A stretch of 64,000 nucleotides of DNA from JBCDJG01 sp038748065 (GTDB lineage: Bacteria; Pseudomonadota; Gammaproteobacteria; Pseudomonadales; Halieaceae): positions 1-64,000 of the forward strand of contig JBCDJG010000020.1 of NCBI GenBank assembly GCA_038748065.1, in the 5' to 3' direction. Position 1 is the first letter of the stretch, and each line of letters begins with the position of its first letter. The notes beneath the pieces were generated by a model, which ran no database searches, had not been told where the DNA came from, and worked only from the letters and a program-made list of their open reading frames with translations. Of the stretch, positions 18,654-27,443 are shown piece by piece. The position numbers and the translations under genes were made by a program.

Positions 18654-20150
18654 ATGCTGCCCATATCCCGGCGCCGACCGGCCTACGACCCTGATCCAAC
18701 GGTCGAGGTCAGACTTACCGGCACCAAGCCTGTCAGCGAGGTGGATCGCCGCTACCTCAGCTTTTCTATTGACATATCGGTCTTCGCGGGCGGCTTCTGG
18801 TGGGAGGGCAGTGACAGTGCGAAACGCGGCCTCGGAACACTGCCGGTACCACCGCTAAACCTTAGATCAAAAAAGCTGAGCCGACTGGCCGCCGCACTGG
18901 CACCGGCCTACTTGCGCATCGGCGGCTCCGAAGCCGACAAAATTCACTATTTTGAACGGCCGCGAGGGGATGCGGAGTCACTGGTGCTTGAACGCGAGCA
19001 GTGGGACGACCTCCACGCCTTCACTCGGGCAAACAGCCTCGATCTGATTTTTACCTGCAAGTACGGCTTGTTCAAACGCAGTGAACACGGCAGCTGGGAA
19101 GGCAGCGAGCTGGAACAATTGCTTCGATATAGCCGTGAGCGAGGCTATTGGATCGACGTCTTCGAGCTAGGCAACGAACTCAATGCCTACTGGGCCTTTC
19201 ACGGCCTGCATGCACAGCCGGGGGCACGCAAGCTAGCGAGCGACTATGACACCTTCATCGAGCTTGTCAGGCGCTACTACCCAGCAGCCCGTATCTCGGG
19301 CCCCGGCAGCGCTTACTGGCCCCGTCTCGGCGAGACTATCCGCCCATTCACCAACCTGACGCCTCGCTTCCTCGCCAAGCTGAAAACTGATCTGGACATT
19401 GTCGACTGGCACTACTACCCCTTCCAGAGTGAGCGCAGCCCGGTGCGCACGCGCGCTGCCAAGCTCCAGCGTCTGGTTGACCCGAAGTCTTTCAACGACT
19501 TTCGCCGCTATAGCCGCCGGCTACGCCGCCTGCGGGACCGCTTCCAGCCACAGGCCGAACTGTGGACCGGCGAGACGGGCTCAGCACAGTGCGGTGGCCA
19601 GCCCTACCTGTCCGATCGCTGGGCATCGGCGTTCTGGTGGGCGGAGCAACTGGGCCAGGGTGCGCGCCAGGGACAGAGCGTCATGGTCCGCCAGGCGCTA
19701 GTCGGCGGGGACTATGGCATGGTGGACCGCCTGACCTTGCGCATCCGGCCGGACTACTGGGTCAGCTGGCTGTGGCGCCAGCTCATGGGTACCGAGGTTT
19801 ACGCGGTAAACTCGGGGAGCGGCGAACTGCGCTGCTACCTGCACAGCGCCGCTCGCGGGCACGGCTACACGCTGCTCTTGATCAATCTTAGCGATGCACC
19901 TACCCCAGTGGTGTTGCACGGGCTTGGCCTCGCAACCGCCGCCTATACCGCGACCGCGAAGTCGCTGACCAGCCGACGAATACGCATTAATGGCCGGCGG
20001 CCATCCTTCAACAAAGGCCGCGTGAGTCTGGCCGACTTCCCGCACAAGGCGCCAGAGAACACCTTACCCCCCTACAGCATTTGCTTCTGGTGCCTCGCGA
20101 GCCTGACGCAGAGCGCCCCGCTAAGCCTGGGCCATCAATCAGCAGCTTGA
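18654..20150 (+). CDS. Heparanase-like glycoside hydrolase (GH79-type clan A fold)
   Basis: 498 residues from ATG 18654. Heparanase-family landmarks are visible: AYLRIGGSEADKIHYF (near 85), the acid/base Glu175 in FELGNELNAYW, and the nucleophile Glu307 in LWTGETGSAQCGG, followed by a C-terminal beta domain. GH79 enzymes cleave glucuronide links in heparan sulfate and related glycans. No signal peptide or TM helix is seen, even with an upstream TTG at 18609, so it appears cytoplasmic. It lies 84 nt after spoVR. The natural substrate is unknown; a bacterial uronic-acid oligosaccharide is possible. Confidence 0.82.
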   Translation: MLPISRRRPAYDPDPTVEVRLTGTKPVSEVDRRYLSFSIDISVFAGGFWWEGSDSAKRGLGTLPVPPLNLRSKKLSRLAAALAPAYLRIGGSEADKIHYFERPRGDAESLVLEREQWDDLHAFTRANSLDLIFTCKYGLFKRSEHGSWEGSELEQLLRYSRERGYWIDVFELGNELNAYWAFHGLHAQPGARKLASDYDTFIELVRRYYPAARISGPGSAYWPRLGETIRPFTNLTPRFLAKLKTDLDIVDWHYYPFQSERSPVRTRAAKLQRLVDPKSFNDFRRYSRRLRRLRDRFQPQAELWTGETGSAQCGGQPYLSDRWASAFWWAEQLGQGARQGQSVMVRQALVGGDYGMVDRLTLRIRPDYWVSWLWRQLMGTEVYAVNSGSGELRCYLHSAARGHGYTLLLINLSDAPTPVVLHGLGLATAAYTATAKSLTSRRIRINGRRPSFNKGRVSLADFPHKAPENTLPPYSICFWCLASLTQSAPLSLGHQSAA

Positions 20151-20276
20151 CCTCTAAGACTTGGTCGATATCCCGGACAACATAAGCTCGCAAGGCGTCT
20201 TTGCGTGGTATCGACTGGAGAATATAGGGCATTTCTGGCACTTTCTCAGTCGATCAGCACACCGGGCAAGAGCCGC

Positions 20277-20990
20277 ATGCAATATCAAGCAATGGAGATA
20301 AGCGAACACGAAGCTGCGAAAGAGGCAGCACGCTCCGCCAAGGCACTGATGGACATGGCGAACCAGAGTCACCCCTGTCGTGAAGACATCGCGCAGTTTC
20401 GCTATTGGCAAGCTACGGCGCGCACCTTCACCTGCCACACCTGCCTGCGAGTTCGCGACCAGGCAGCCGCTCGCCTCCCAGCGCTGGCAAACGTTTTCTA
20501 CGATGCCGCCAGCCCAAAAATCCAGCCCTGGTACCCTGAATTCAAAGGGGGTGAGTGTCGGCCCGGCCATGTGCCAACAGCGGAGGGAACGCTGCGGCAG
20601 CAACGCGTAGTCGCCTCTTTCGATCTGCACGTGGGGCGCCCGCGCAGCTACCGTCAGTTACTGTCGCTGCATGCGCCAGAGCCGCACTGCCGGGTACTGG
20701 TTGCCCGCTCAATCAGCGACCCACAGGAGGAACTGCCGGTGACTGGTAAGCTGGCCTACACGCCATCTCCCAATGGCGAAGTTTTTGAGTGGCAGGAAGG
20801 AGACCTCTATTGGCACCATATCTGCACCACGCCCGGGGCGCGAGTACTCCCGGGCCCCTTGGATAGATGGCTGATCAATGGCCTACGCCGCTTCGGCTTG
20901 GACAAGGCTGAGCGTACCACCTACCGCCGCGAAGCGGAGATGCTCCGCGACTGGATAGAGGCTGGCGGGCTAGAGCAGGATCAAACCTAG
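20277..20990 (+). CDS. Unrecognised protein
   Basis: 237 residues from ATG 20277 (an in-frame ATG at 20205 would add 24). No signal peptide or TM helix. I do not recognise a domain. Visible features are a Cys pair (FTCHTCLRVRD), a Pro/Trp-rich middle (PKIQPWYPEFKGGECRPGH), a conserved-looking beta segment (PHCRVLVARSI) and an amphipathic C-terminus (WLINGLRRFGLDKAERTTYRREA). It follows the heparanase-like gene by 126 nt in the same direction and its stop overlaps the convergent methyltransferase stop. Codon use resembles neighbours, supporting a real gene. Confidence 0.65.
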   Translation: MQYQAMEISEHEAAKEAARSAKALMDMANQSHPCREDIAQFRYWQATARTFTCHTCLRVRDQAAARLPALANVFYDAASPKIQPWYPEFKGGECRPGHVPTAEGTLRQQRVVASFDLHVGRPRSYRQLLSLHAPEPHCRVLVARSISDPQEELPVTGKLAYTPSPNGEVFEWQEGDLYWHHICTTPGARVLPGPLDRWLINGLRRFGLDKAERTTYRREAEMLRDWIEAGGLEQDQT

Positions 20991-21805
20991 GGCTTAAGAA
21001 AAACGAGAGTCATGCGCTCACTCTCACCAATGGCAAGGTAGGGCGCCTTCTGAGCATCGGTTTCAAGCTCCCAGAGGCTGGGGGGCAGCTGCCAAACGCC
21101 GTTGTAGTAACGCTTGGTATCCAGGGGATTACGATTGAAGAAGCCTTCAGCGAGAAGTTCGAAACCCACGCTTCGCGCGACGGCAATGAGAGTGTCACGC
21201 CCCACGTAACCGATGTTCTCAGATAGCCAGTCCTGCCCCGGGTCGGCCATGTGCTGGACGACGCCCAGCTTACCGCCGGGTTTCAGCAGGTCGAAAAACT
21301 CAGCAAGCGCCACCTCGGCGATGTCTGCGGCGAACAAGCCGTGCATACTGCGGAAGGTCAGAACACGATCGACGCTGCCGCTGTCCGCGGGACTCTTCAG
21401 CAGTTTGGCCCCCTCTTCATCAAACCACAGGGAAGATACCTTGACGCGATCGTAGACCTTCGGATCCGCCGACATCTTCTCCTCAAAGCGCTGTCGGGAA
21501 CCTGGACGGTAATCGGCTTGTGTATCCTCACTGTCAAAATGTGCTGCGATCAACTGCCCATCCTCCCGCAGGTAGGGCGCAAGAATCTCCGTATACCAAC
21601 CGCCGCCAGGAAACACCTCTACCACCGTATGCCCTGGCTGCACGTCGAACAGGCTGAGGGTCTCTAGCGGGTTGCGGTACTGGTCACGCGTGATCCAGGC
21701 TGCGGTTCGATGGTCGCTATCAATGGCCGCTTGCAGTTTGGGCTGGTCGGCCGACGCAAGGGCGGCGAACGTGAACAGACAAATGCTCGACAGGGTTCTT
21801 AACAT
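20987..21805 (-). CDS. Exported SAM-dependent methyltransferase-like protein (COG4798 type)
   Basis: 272 residues with a signal peptide (LSSICLFTFAALASA). The class I methyltransferase fold is visible: motif I VVEVFPGGGWYTEILAPYL, then VDRVLTFRSMHGLF and PGGKLGVVQHMADPG. The family is annotated as predicted methyltransferase; export is common in it although the periplasm lacks SAM, so its activity is unclear. The start overlaps the ytfJ-like stop by 7 nt, implying coupled translation. Confidence 0.85.
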   Translation of the reverse strand: MLRTLSSICLFTFAALASADQPKLQAAIDSDHRTAAWITRDQYRNPLETLSLFDVQPGHTVVEVFPGGGWYTEILAPYLREDGQLIAAHFDSEDTQADYRPGSRQRFEEKMSADPKVYDRVKVSSLWFDEEGAKLLKSPADSGSVDRVLTFRSMHGLFAADIAEVALAEFFDLLKPGGKLGVVQHMADPGQDWLSENIGYVGRDTLIAVARSVGFELLAEGFFNRNPLDTKRYYNGVWQLPPSLWELETDAQKAPYLAIGESERMTLVFLKP

Positions 21806-22422
21806 GGTAATGCACCTCCTTCAGTGCAAGTGGGCGACTGCCCGGTTTCAGCGCGCTGGTTGGCGGTGATTGCAGCGTCAAGCAGTGCAAGCGCACTATC
21901 GCTTTCCTCCTCGGTCATCTCACCCTCCTTGAAAAACAGCACCCGGCCCTCGGCGTCTACGATCATAATCGCCGCGCTCTTGGGTTGCAGGTTCCAGTCC
22001 TCGAGCATTTTGCTCTCGTTATCAACCACAATGTTCGCCTCCGGGTAGCGCCGCTTGTTCGACTTCAGGGTCTGCGCCACGATAAAGCCAGTGCCAAAGG
22101 CCGCGTCATCGCGGTTAACTACAGCCACAGCTTGATAGTCATCAGGGGTATAAGGCCGTGCCTCCAGGGCATCGGAAAAAGCCTGGTAGGTTTGATCAAG
22201 ACCCACCCTCGCTGCCAGGTGTTGCAAGTACACCGGGCGGCCGCTCAAGCTCGCGGTTGACCAGGCTTGATGCGTCACCTCCTCACCGTCAAGGATGAGT
22301 ATCCCGGCATTGTCAATGACGAGAGGGCGAAGCACATCGCCTACCGCCGGCGGCTGCGCCGCTGTCGCTACTGACATTGTCTGTAACAGCAGGGCCATCC
22401 AGACGGTTCTTATCATGTTCAT
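21799..22422 (-). CDS. YtfJ family thioredoxin-fold periplasmic protein
   Basis: 207 residues from ATG 22422 with a signal peptide (MIRTVWMALLLQTMSVATAA). It matches E. coli YtfJ across its length: GILILDGEEVTHQAWSTASL, VYLQHLAARVGLD, YQAVAVVNRDDAAFGTGFIV, NKRRYPEANIVVDNE and SAAIMIVDAEGRVLFFKEG. The fold is thioredoxin-like but lacks the CxxC motif. Function is unknown. The extra C-terminus (PTCTEGGALPC) has two Cys not usual in YtfJ. It is upstream of and overlaps the methyltransferase gene by 7 nt. Confidence 0.86.
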   Translation of the reverse strand: MNMIRTVWMALLLQTMSVATAAQPPAVGDVLRPLVIDNAGILILDGEEVTHQAWSTASLSGRPVYLQHLAARVGLDQTYQAFSDALEARPYTPDDYQAVAVVNRDDAAFGTGFIVAQTLKSNKRRYPEANIVVDNESKMLEDWNLQPKSAAIMIVDAEGRVLFFKEGEMTEEESDSALALLDAAITANQRAETGQSPTCTEGGALPC

Positions 22423-22836
22423 GTGCCAACTCACATCATGGGCTCCACAGGAGCATGGACTATAAATCACTCGATCAGACCTGGCCATCGGTGATGCGAG
22501 CCCCTTGTGTCATTCGCGTGACGCTTTGATGACCGGATGGCCTCCCGATCTGTAGGGCAATCGGCATGTTGATCACTAATTAACCTGCCTGATCTACCCA
22601 CGACCAGGGCCCTCCAGCGAAACAAGGGCTCGAGCGCTAAACGAGTGCTCACTCACATTCACGCGCCAGCGGCGATTGTCACATTCCGTCACAAAATCGC
22701 CTCGAAACTTTCAATAAACCGAAACCTTTGCGTCATCCCACTACCGCACTGTGATGCAGCGCAACGGCTATCCCTGTCAGCGGACACAGGCCGTTGAGTC
22801 ATTCGAATCAAAATCATCAGGCTGGAGCATCTCTAG
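22423..22836. other. Divergent intergenic region between ytfJ-like gene and phoX
   Basis: 414 bp without a convincing gene. It must carry the promoters of both flanking units. A Pho-box-like direct repeat lies at 22676-22693, 144 nt before phoX. No rho-independent terminator or small ORF with coding character is seen. Confidence 0.45.
22676..22693 (+). promoter_or_regulatory. Possible Pho box upstream of phoX
   Basis: Two GTCAC repeats (TTGTCAC then CGTCACA) spaced 10 nt apart. The PhoB consensus is two CTGTCAT-like repeats spaced 11 nt, so the match is imperfect. Position upstream of a phosphatase gene makes phosphate control plausible but not shown. Confidence 0.3.
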
Positions 22837-24789
22837 ATGGAACATGACGAAGACATTAGTAATAACTCGGGCAATCGATCGTTCGGCGAGGTACTTGGCG
22901 TCTCCGCGTCGCGGCGCAAATTTATGCGTGGCAGCCTTGCGGCAGCCGCGGGCAGTTTTATAGCACCCAGTATCGCAAGCGCGCAGGCAGACTTCGATAG
23001 CGACGACCAGACATGGGACGACGACGAACTGGAGATAAGCGCCTTCGAACAGAGAAGCAGCGCGATAGAGTTCACCCCCGTACCTACCGGCGAGGCCAGC
23101 GGCCCCATCCCCAATATTTCCGAGGAATACGAATACCAGGTCATCATTCCCTGGGGCACACCGCTGGAGGAGGGCGTCATGGAATACGATGGCGACCCCA
23201 ACACGCGGCCAACGTCCGAGGAGCAGGCTGCTATGGTGGGTATTGGCCACGACGGCATGCACTTCTTCCCCAAGCAGGGTAACGCGGGTAATCGCAGAGG
23301 TTTACTCGTCATCAACCATGAGTTCGGCAGGAACACCCACGTGCTCGCACCCGATCAGCTACAGGAGGTGGCAGGCGACATCCTGCCAAACAGCCTTGAA
23401 GCGGTACGCCTGTCACAACATGCGCACGGCGTTTCGGTCGTTGACATGCGCAAGAGAAGAGGCGGCGTCTGGGAAGTCATCACTCGAAGCCGACTCAATC
23501 GGCGCATACATGTGAATACACCCGTGACGTTTTCAGGGCCCGTCGCCGGCAGCGCGCTACTTGAATCCGGAGGGCCTGCCCTCGGCACCGTTAACAATTG
23601 CTCTAATGGCTATACCCCCTGGGGCACCTATCTCACCTGTGAGGAGAACTTCAACGGCTACTTCGGCGATTCAACCTATGATCGTGAAACAGAAAGCGGT
23701 AGCTGGACGCCCACGGCAGAGCAAGAGCGTTATGGTTTCTCCCCCGTAGGGTTCAGCTACGGCTGGGAACTGTTCGATCCACGCTTTGACCTCTCCATTC
23801 CAGAGACTGAGCAGGAAGCCAACCGATTTGGCTGGGTGGTAGAGATCGATCCTAACAATCCACGCTCTGCCCCTGTCAAGCGAACGGCACTCGGCCGCTT
23901 CAAACATGAAGGCGCCACCCTGACCATTGGTGCGGGCAACCGGGCCGTCGTCTACATGGGTGACGATCAGCGCTTTGACTACATTTACAAGTTTGTATCG
24001 GCAGACAACTGGCAGACCATGGTCAGCAACGGCATCAGCCCCCTGGATGAGGGCACGCTCTATGTCGCCCGCTTTGATGAGGATGGCACTGGCCAGTGGC
24101 TGGAAATGAGCATAGACGATCCAGCCATCCAGGCTGCGGGCTTGTCTTCACAGGAAGAGGTTTTGACCTATGCCCGTGTTGCCGCCGATGCGCTGGGCGC
24201 CACACCGATGGATCGCCCAGAATGGATCAGCGTGGCGCCGAACCAGGATGTGTTCTGCACGCTGACTAACAACAGTCGTCGCGGCACGGAGGACAACCTC
24301 GGCGCAGACGCGGCCAACCCACTGGCACCCAACAACGACGGCCACATCATTCGCTGGCGCGACGCCGGGAATCACGTCGGCACCACCTTCGAGTGGAGCA
24401 TTTTCGTTATCGCTGAAGACACTCACGCTGAAGGCGACGAACGGACATTCAGTGATCCGGACGGGCTCTGGATTGACCCGAACGGACGCATGTTCATTCA
24501 AACGGACGGCGGTCAGCAGAAGGAAATGAACAACCAAATGCTCGTAGTCAGCGTCAACGACGACCCGGACAATCTCGATATCCGGCGCATGTTCACTGGC
24601 GTTTCCGGCGACGAGATCACGGGGCTTACGACCACGCCAAACCGTCGCTTTATGTTCATCAATACTCAGCACCCGGGTAACGGCGACCCCAGCCTCACCA
24701 ATTTCCCGGCGCAACAGGACGGTGTCACCATCCCCCGTGACTGCACCATGATTATCAAACGCAAAGATAAGGGTATCGTTGGCTCTTGA
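22837..24789 (+). CDS. phoX: PhoX family alkaline phosphatase (DUF839), Tat-exported
   Basis: 650 residues with a twin-arginine signal (SRRKFMRG at 25-32, then AAAAGSFIAPSIASAQA). PhoX-family stretches include FGRNTHVLAPDQ, NNCSNGYTPWGTYLTCEEN, RFGWVVEIDPNNP and GRFKHEGATLTI. PhoX enzymes use Ca and Fe cofactors to release phosphate from organic phosphoesters in the periplasm and are common in marine bacteria. It is followed by a terminator and a tatA gene, which fits its folded export. A Pho-box-like repeat lies upstream. Confidence 0.92.
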   Translation: MEHDEDISNNSGNRSFGEVLGVSASRRKFMRGSLAAAAGSFIAPSIASAQADFDSDDQTWDDDELEISAFEQRSSAIEFTPVPTGEASGPIPNISEEYEYQVIIPWGTPLEEGVMEYDGDPNTRPTSEEQAAMVGIGHDGMHFFPKQGNAGNRRGLLVINHEFGRNTHVLAPDQLQEVAGDILPNSLEAVRLSQHAHGVSVVDMRKRRGGVWEVITRSRLNRRIHVNTPVTFSGPVAGSALLESGGPALGTVNNCSNGYTPWGTYLTCEENFNGYFGDSTYDRETESGSWTPTAEQERYGFSPVGFSYGWELFDPRFDLSIPETEQEANRFGWVVEIDPNNPRSAPVKRTALGRFKHEGATLTIGAGNRAVVYMGDDQRFDYIYKFVSADNWQTMVSNGISPLDEGTLYVARFDEDGTGQWLEMSIDDPAIQAAGLSSQEEVLTYARVAADALGATPMDRPEWISVAPNQDVFCTLTNNSRRGTEDNLGADAANPLAPNNDGHIIRWRDAGNHVGTTFEWSIFVIAEDTHAEGDERTFSDPDGLWIDPNGRMFIQTDGGQQKEMNNQMLVVSVNDDPDNLDIRRMFTGVSGDEITGLTTTPNRRFMFINTQHPGNGDPSLTNFPAQQDGVTIPRDCTMIIKRKDKGIVGS

Positions 24790-24810
24790 TCCCATTCATC
24801 ACCACTTAAA

Positions 24811-24841
24811 GGGCGCCGCCCTGCGGCGCCCTCATTTTTTT
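24811..24841 (+). terminator. Rho-independent terminator after phoX
   Basis: GGGCGCCGC at 24811-24819 pairs with GCGGCGCCC at 24823-24831 around a 3-nt loop and is followed by TCATTTTTTT. It separates phoX from tatA, so tatA needs read-through or its own promoter. Confidence 0.9.
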
Positions 24842-24855
24842 GAAAGGAGAATTCT

Positions 24856-25077
24856 ATGGGTATAAGCGGTATTGGAATCTGGCAACTGCTGATCATTCTG
24901 GCCATCGTCATTATGTTGTTTGGCAGCAAGCGTCTGGCCGGGCTGGGGGGAGACCTGGGTACGGCTATACGCGGTTTCAGACAGGCGACGAAAGAGGGCG
25001 CCGGGGACGAGGCTGAGCAACGCCACGACAGTGACAATGCGCTTGAGAGCGCACACCAAAACCAGACGACCACGTAG
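24856..25077 (+). CDS. tatA: Sec-independent translocase subunit TatA
   Basis: 73 residues: a single N-terminal TM helix ([16 protein letters not shown]), the conserved FG turn, and an amphipathic helix ([20 protein letters not shown]), then a charged tail. TatA forms the pore for folded proteins such as PhoX. An AAAGGAGA ribosome site lies just upstream. No tatB or tatC is near, so this is a lone, phoX-linked tatA, possibly additional to a complete tatABC locus elsewhere. Confidence 0.95.
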   Translation: MGISGIGIWQLLIILAIVIMLFGSKRLAGLGGDLGTAIRGFRQATKEGAGDEAEQRHDSDNALESAHQNQTTT

Positions 25078-25204
25078 TTATCGATCGCTGGCGAAGTCGT
25101 CAGCGACAATAGGCTCGCCGGCAGCTGTCGGCGGCACATCTCGCTCTTTTTATTGCTATTCACCTCGGTCTTCTCGCCTGAAAGGCATGCAAGCCTTGCA
25201 TCAA

Positions 25205-25229
25205 GCGCGGGCATGGTAATGCCCTGCGC
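25205..25229. repeat. Hairpin between tatA and the heme receptor gene
   Basis: GCGC GGGCAT at 25205-25214 pairs with ATGCCC (T bulge) GCGC at 25219-25229 around a GGTA loop. There is no T-tract, so intrinsic termination is doubtful. It sits 24 nt before the Fur-like site. Confidence 0.5.
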
Positions 25230-25252
25230 GCTGGACAAGCCCCTGCTACCGG

Positions 25253-25271
25253 TGAAATAATAATCATTCTT
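25253..25271 (+). promoter_or_regulatory. Fur box upstream of heme uptake operon
   Basis: A 19-nt site centred on ATAATCATT matches the Fur consensus at 13 of 19 positions by my count. It lies 28 nt before the receptor start. Iron-repressed control of the heme operon is therefore likely. Confidence 0.65.
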
Positions 25272-25299
25272 ATTTGCATTAAGCACAGGAGTCATCGCC

Positions 25300-27441
25300 A
25301 TGAAAACGCTAATCCCCGGCGTCCTGTTTCTGGGATTGATCAGCCTTGCCTGGGGAGCAAAAGCTGAGGAATCGGCAGAGCCAGCCATTGTGACGGGCGA
25401 TGATCTGCTGGAAGAAGTCACCGTCTATGGCACCAGCAACAGCATGCGCATCATTGACTATCCCGGACAGGTCAGCGTTCGTGGCCTGGAGGAGGTTGAG
25501 CTCTTCATGCCCACTACCATCTCAGAGCTGCTGCGCGACGTGCCGGGCCTTGAGTTTTCCGGTGGCCCAAGGCGCACGGGCGAGACACCCAGCATTCGTG
25601 GGCTGGGCCGCGAGAACGTCCTGATTCTCATTGATGGCGCCAGGCAGTCCTTTATCTCCGCCCATGATGGGCGCTTTTTTCTGGACCCCGATCTGATTAG
25701 CACGGCCGAGGTCGTACGCGGACCCTCCTCAGCGCTCTACGGTAGCGGTGCCGTTGGCGGCGTGATGGCCTTCGAGACCCTGGACGCCGCCGACCTGCTG
25801 AAAAGCAACGAGGGCATCGGGCTGCGTTTGCGCGCTGGCTATCAGGACGTCAACGAGGAAACTAATGGTTCAGCCACCGCCTATATGCGCCAGGGCAGGC
25901 TTGACCTGATCGGCAGCCTGAGTTTCCGCGACTCCGGCGATATCGAACTGGGCTCCGGAGACACCCTCCCCTCAGATGACGATCTCACCAGTGGCTTGAT
26001 CAAGGCCGAGTATGCGCTATCCGACGCTTGGGGAATTGAAGCTTCCTGGCTGCAATTCAACAATGATGCCGTGGAGCCCAACAATGGTCAGGGTGTTACG
26101 TTAAGCGAAGACGATGTGCTATCGACCCTGGTGGATAAGCGTATCGAATCTGATAACTATCGGCTGACGACTAAATTCCGCCCCATCGATAGCATCTGGC
26201 TCGACGCGGCGCTCACGCTCTACCGCGCCGACACTGACGTCAAGGAGTCGGAGCTGGACTCGCCCAGAAGCACAACACGTCGCATCGAGACAACTGGGGT
26301 TTCGCTGCGCAATGTTTCTCGCCTGGGGCGCAATGAGAACCACTTGCTCACGCTTGGCGGCGACTGGTTTGAGGATGAGCAAACGGGCGAGGATTCCGCC
26401 AATGTCGATGGCACTCGCAATGGCGTGCCTGACGGCGAAGGGTCTTTTATTGGCTTCTTTGCGCAGTTCGAGTCGGTGTTCGAAAAACCCCTGGGCCTGC
26501 CGGGCGAGCTGCTGGTCATACCGGGCATACGTTACGACGAGTATGAAAATGAGTCCGATATCCTGCCCGGAGAGGAACAGGATGACGATGCGGTTTCACC
26601 TCGCCTGGGCCTCAGCTACGGTCCAGTCCCCTGGTTCCGCGCCTTTGCCAACTATGCCGAGGCCTTCCGCGCGCCGTCCATAAACGAGCTTTATCTGGAC
26701 GGCACACACTTCGAGCTGCCCCACCCCATACTGGGGGGCTCGGGCGTGTTTATCAGCAACGAGTTTGTACCCAACCCGCTGTTGACAGCGGAAGAGTCGG
26801 AGACCATTGAACTTGGCATCGGCCTCGATTTTGCCAACATCCTGACCGAAGGCGACAGCCTGCTCTTGAAAACCTCTTACTACGAGAGCGAGGTTGATGA
26901 TCTCATCGACCTGAACGTAGATTTCGGCTTCGACAGCACCTGCTTTATACCGCCCTTCCTGCCCTGCTCTGCGGGCACCAGCAATAGCGCCAACGTCGAC
27001 GAGGCTGAATTCGATGGCTATGAGCTGGAGGCATCTTACGATGCCGATCGCTTTTTCGCGCTGCTCACATTCAGCACCATTGACGGCGAAGACAAGAGCG
27101 ATGGATCAGACCTCGGCATATTGACGCCCGATCGCCTGAATCTCGACCTGCGCTGGCGCATACCCTCCGCCCGGGCAGCCCTGGGCACGCGCATGCAGTA
27201 CGCGGATAATTTTAGACGCCAGGCCTTCGACGACGATGGTAACTCGATCACCGTTGACCAGCGCGACAGCTATACGGTTTTCGACATCTACGCGACCTGG
27301 CAGCCAGGTTTCCTGCCCGGTATCCGCCTCGATGTCAGCGTAGACAACGTCAGCGACGAGGACTACGAGCGAGTATTTGCGGGGGTTAGCGAACCAGGAC
27401 GCAACCTTAAATTCGCGATCACCTGGCAGGGAGACTTCTAG
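25300..27441 (+). CDS. TonB-dependent heme/hemoglobin receptor
   Basis: 713 residues: signal peptide (VLFLGLISLAWGAKA), plug domain (PTTISELLRDVPGLEFSGG, SIRGLGRENVLILIDGARQS, RGPSSALYGSGAVGGV) and a 22-strand barrel ending in F. The heme-receptor signature FRAP (EAFRAPSINEL) is followed by a His-bearing loop and NPLL, close to the NPNL box. It brings heme across the outer membrane using TonB. It begins an operon with hmuTUV and a heme monooxygenase gene, preceded by a Fur box. Confidence 0.92.
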   Translation: MKTLIPGVLFLGLISLAWGAKAEESAEPAIVTGDDLLEEVTVYGTSNSMRIIDYPGQVSVRGLEEVELFMPTTISELLRDVPGLEFSGGPRRTGETPSIRGLGRENVLILIDGARQSFISAHDGRFFLDPDLISTAEVVRGPSSALYGSGAVGGVMAFETLDAADLLKSNEGIGLRLRAGYQDVNEETNGSATAYMRQGRLDLIGSLSFRDSGDIELGSGDTLPSDDDLTSGLIKAEYALSDAWGIEASWLQFNNDAVEPNNGQGVTLSEDDVLSTLVDKRIESDNYRLTTKFRPIDSIWLDAALTLYRADTDVKESELDSPRSTTRRIETTGVSLRNVSRLGRNENHLLTLGGDWFEDEQTGEDSANVDGTRNGVPDGEGSFIGFFAQFESVFEKPLGLPGELLVIPGIRYDEYENESDILPGEEQDDDAVSPRLGLSYGPVPWFRAFANYAEAFRAPSINELYLDGTHFELPHPILGGSGVFISNEFVPNPLLTAEESETIELGIGLDFANILTEGDSLLLKTSYYESEVDDLIDLNVDFGFDSTCFIPPFLPCSAGTSNSANVDEAEFDGYELEASYDADRFFALLTFSTIDGEDKSDGSDLGILTPDRLNLDLRWRIPSARAALGTRMQYADNFRRQAFDDDGNSITVDQRDSYTVFDIYATWQPGFLPGIRLDVSVDNVSDEDYERVFAGVSEPGRNLKFAITWQGDF

Positions 27442-27443
27442 GC

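Noticed and set aside
25187..25201. ATGCAA-GCC-TTGCAT inverted repeat as an attachment site or regulator site
   Set aside because: Short arms, no mobile gene nearby and no second copy; likely chance next to the larger hairpin at 25205-25229.
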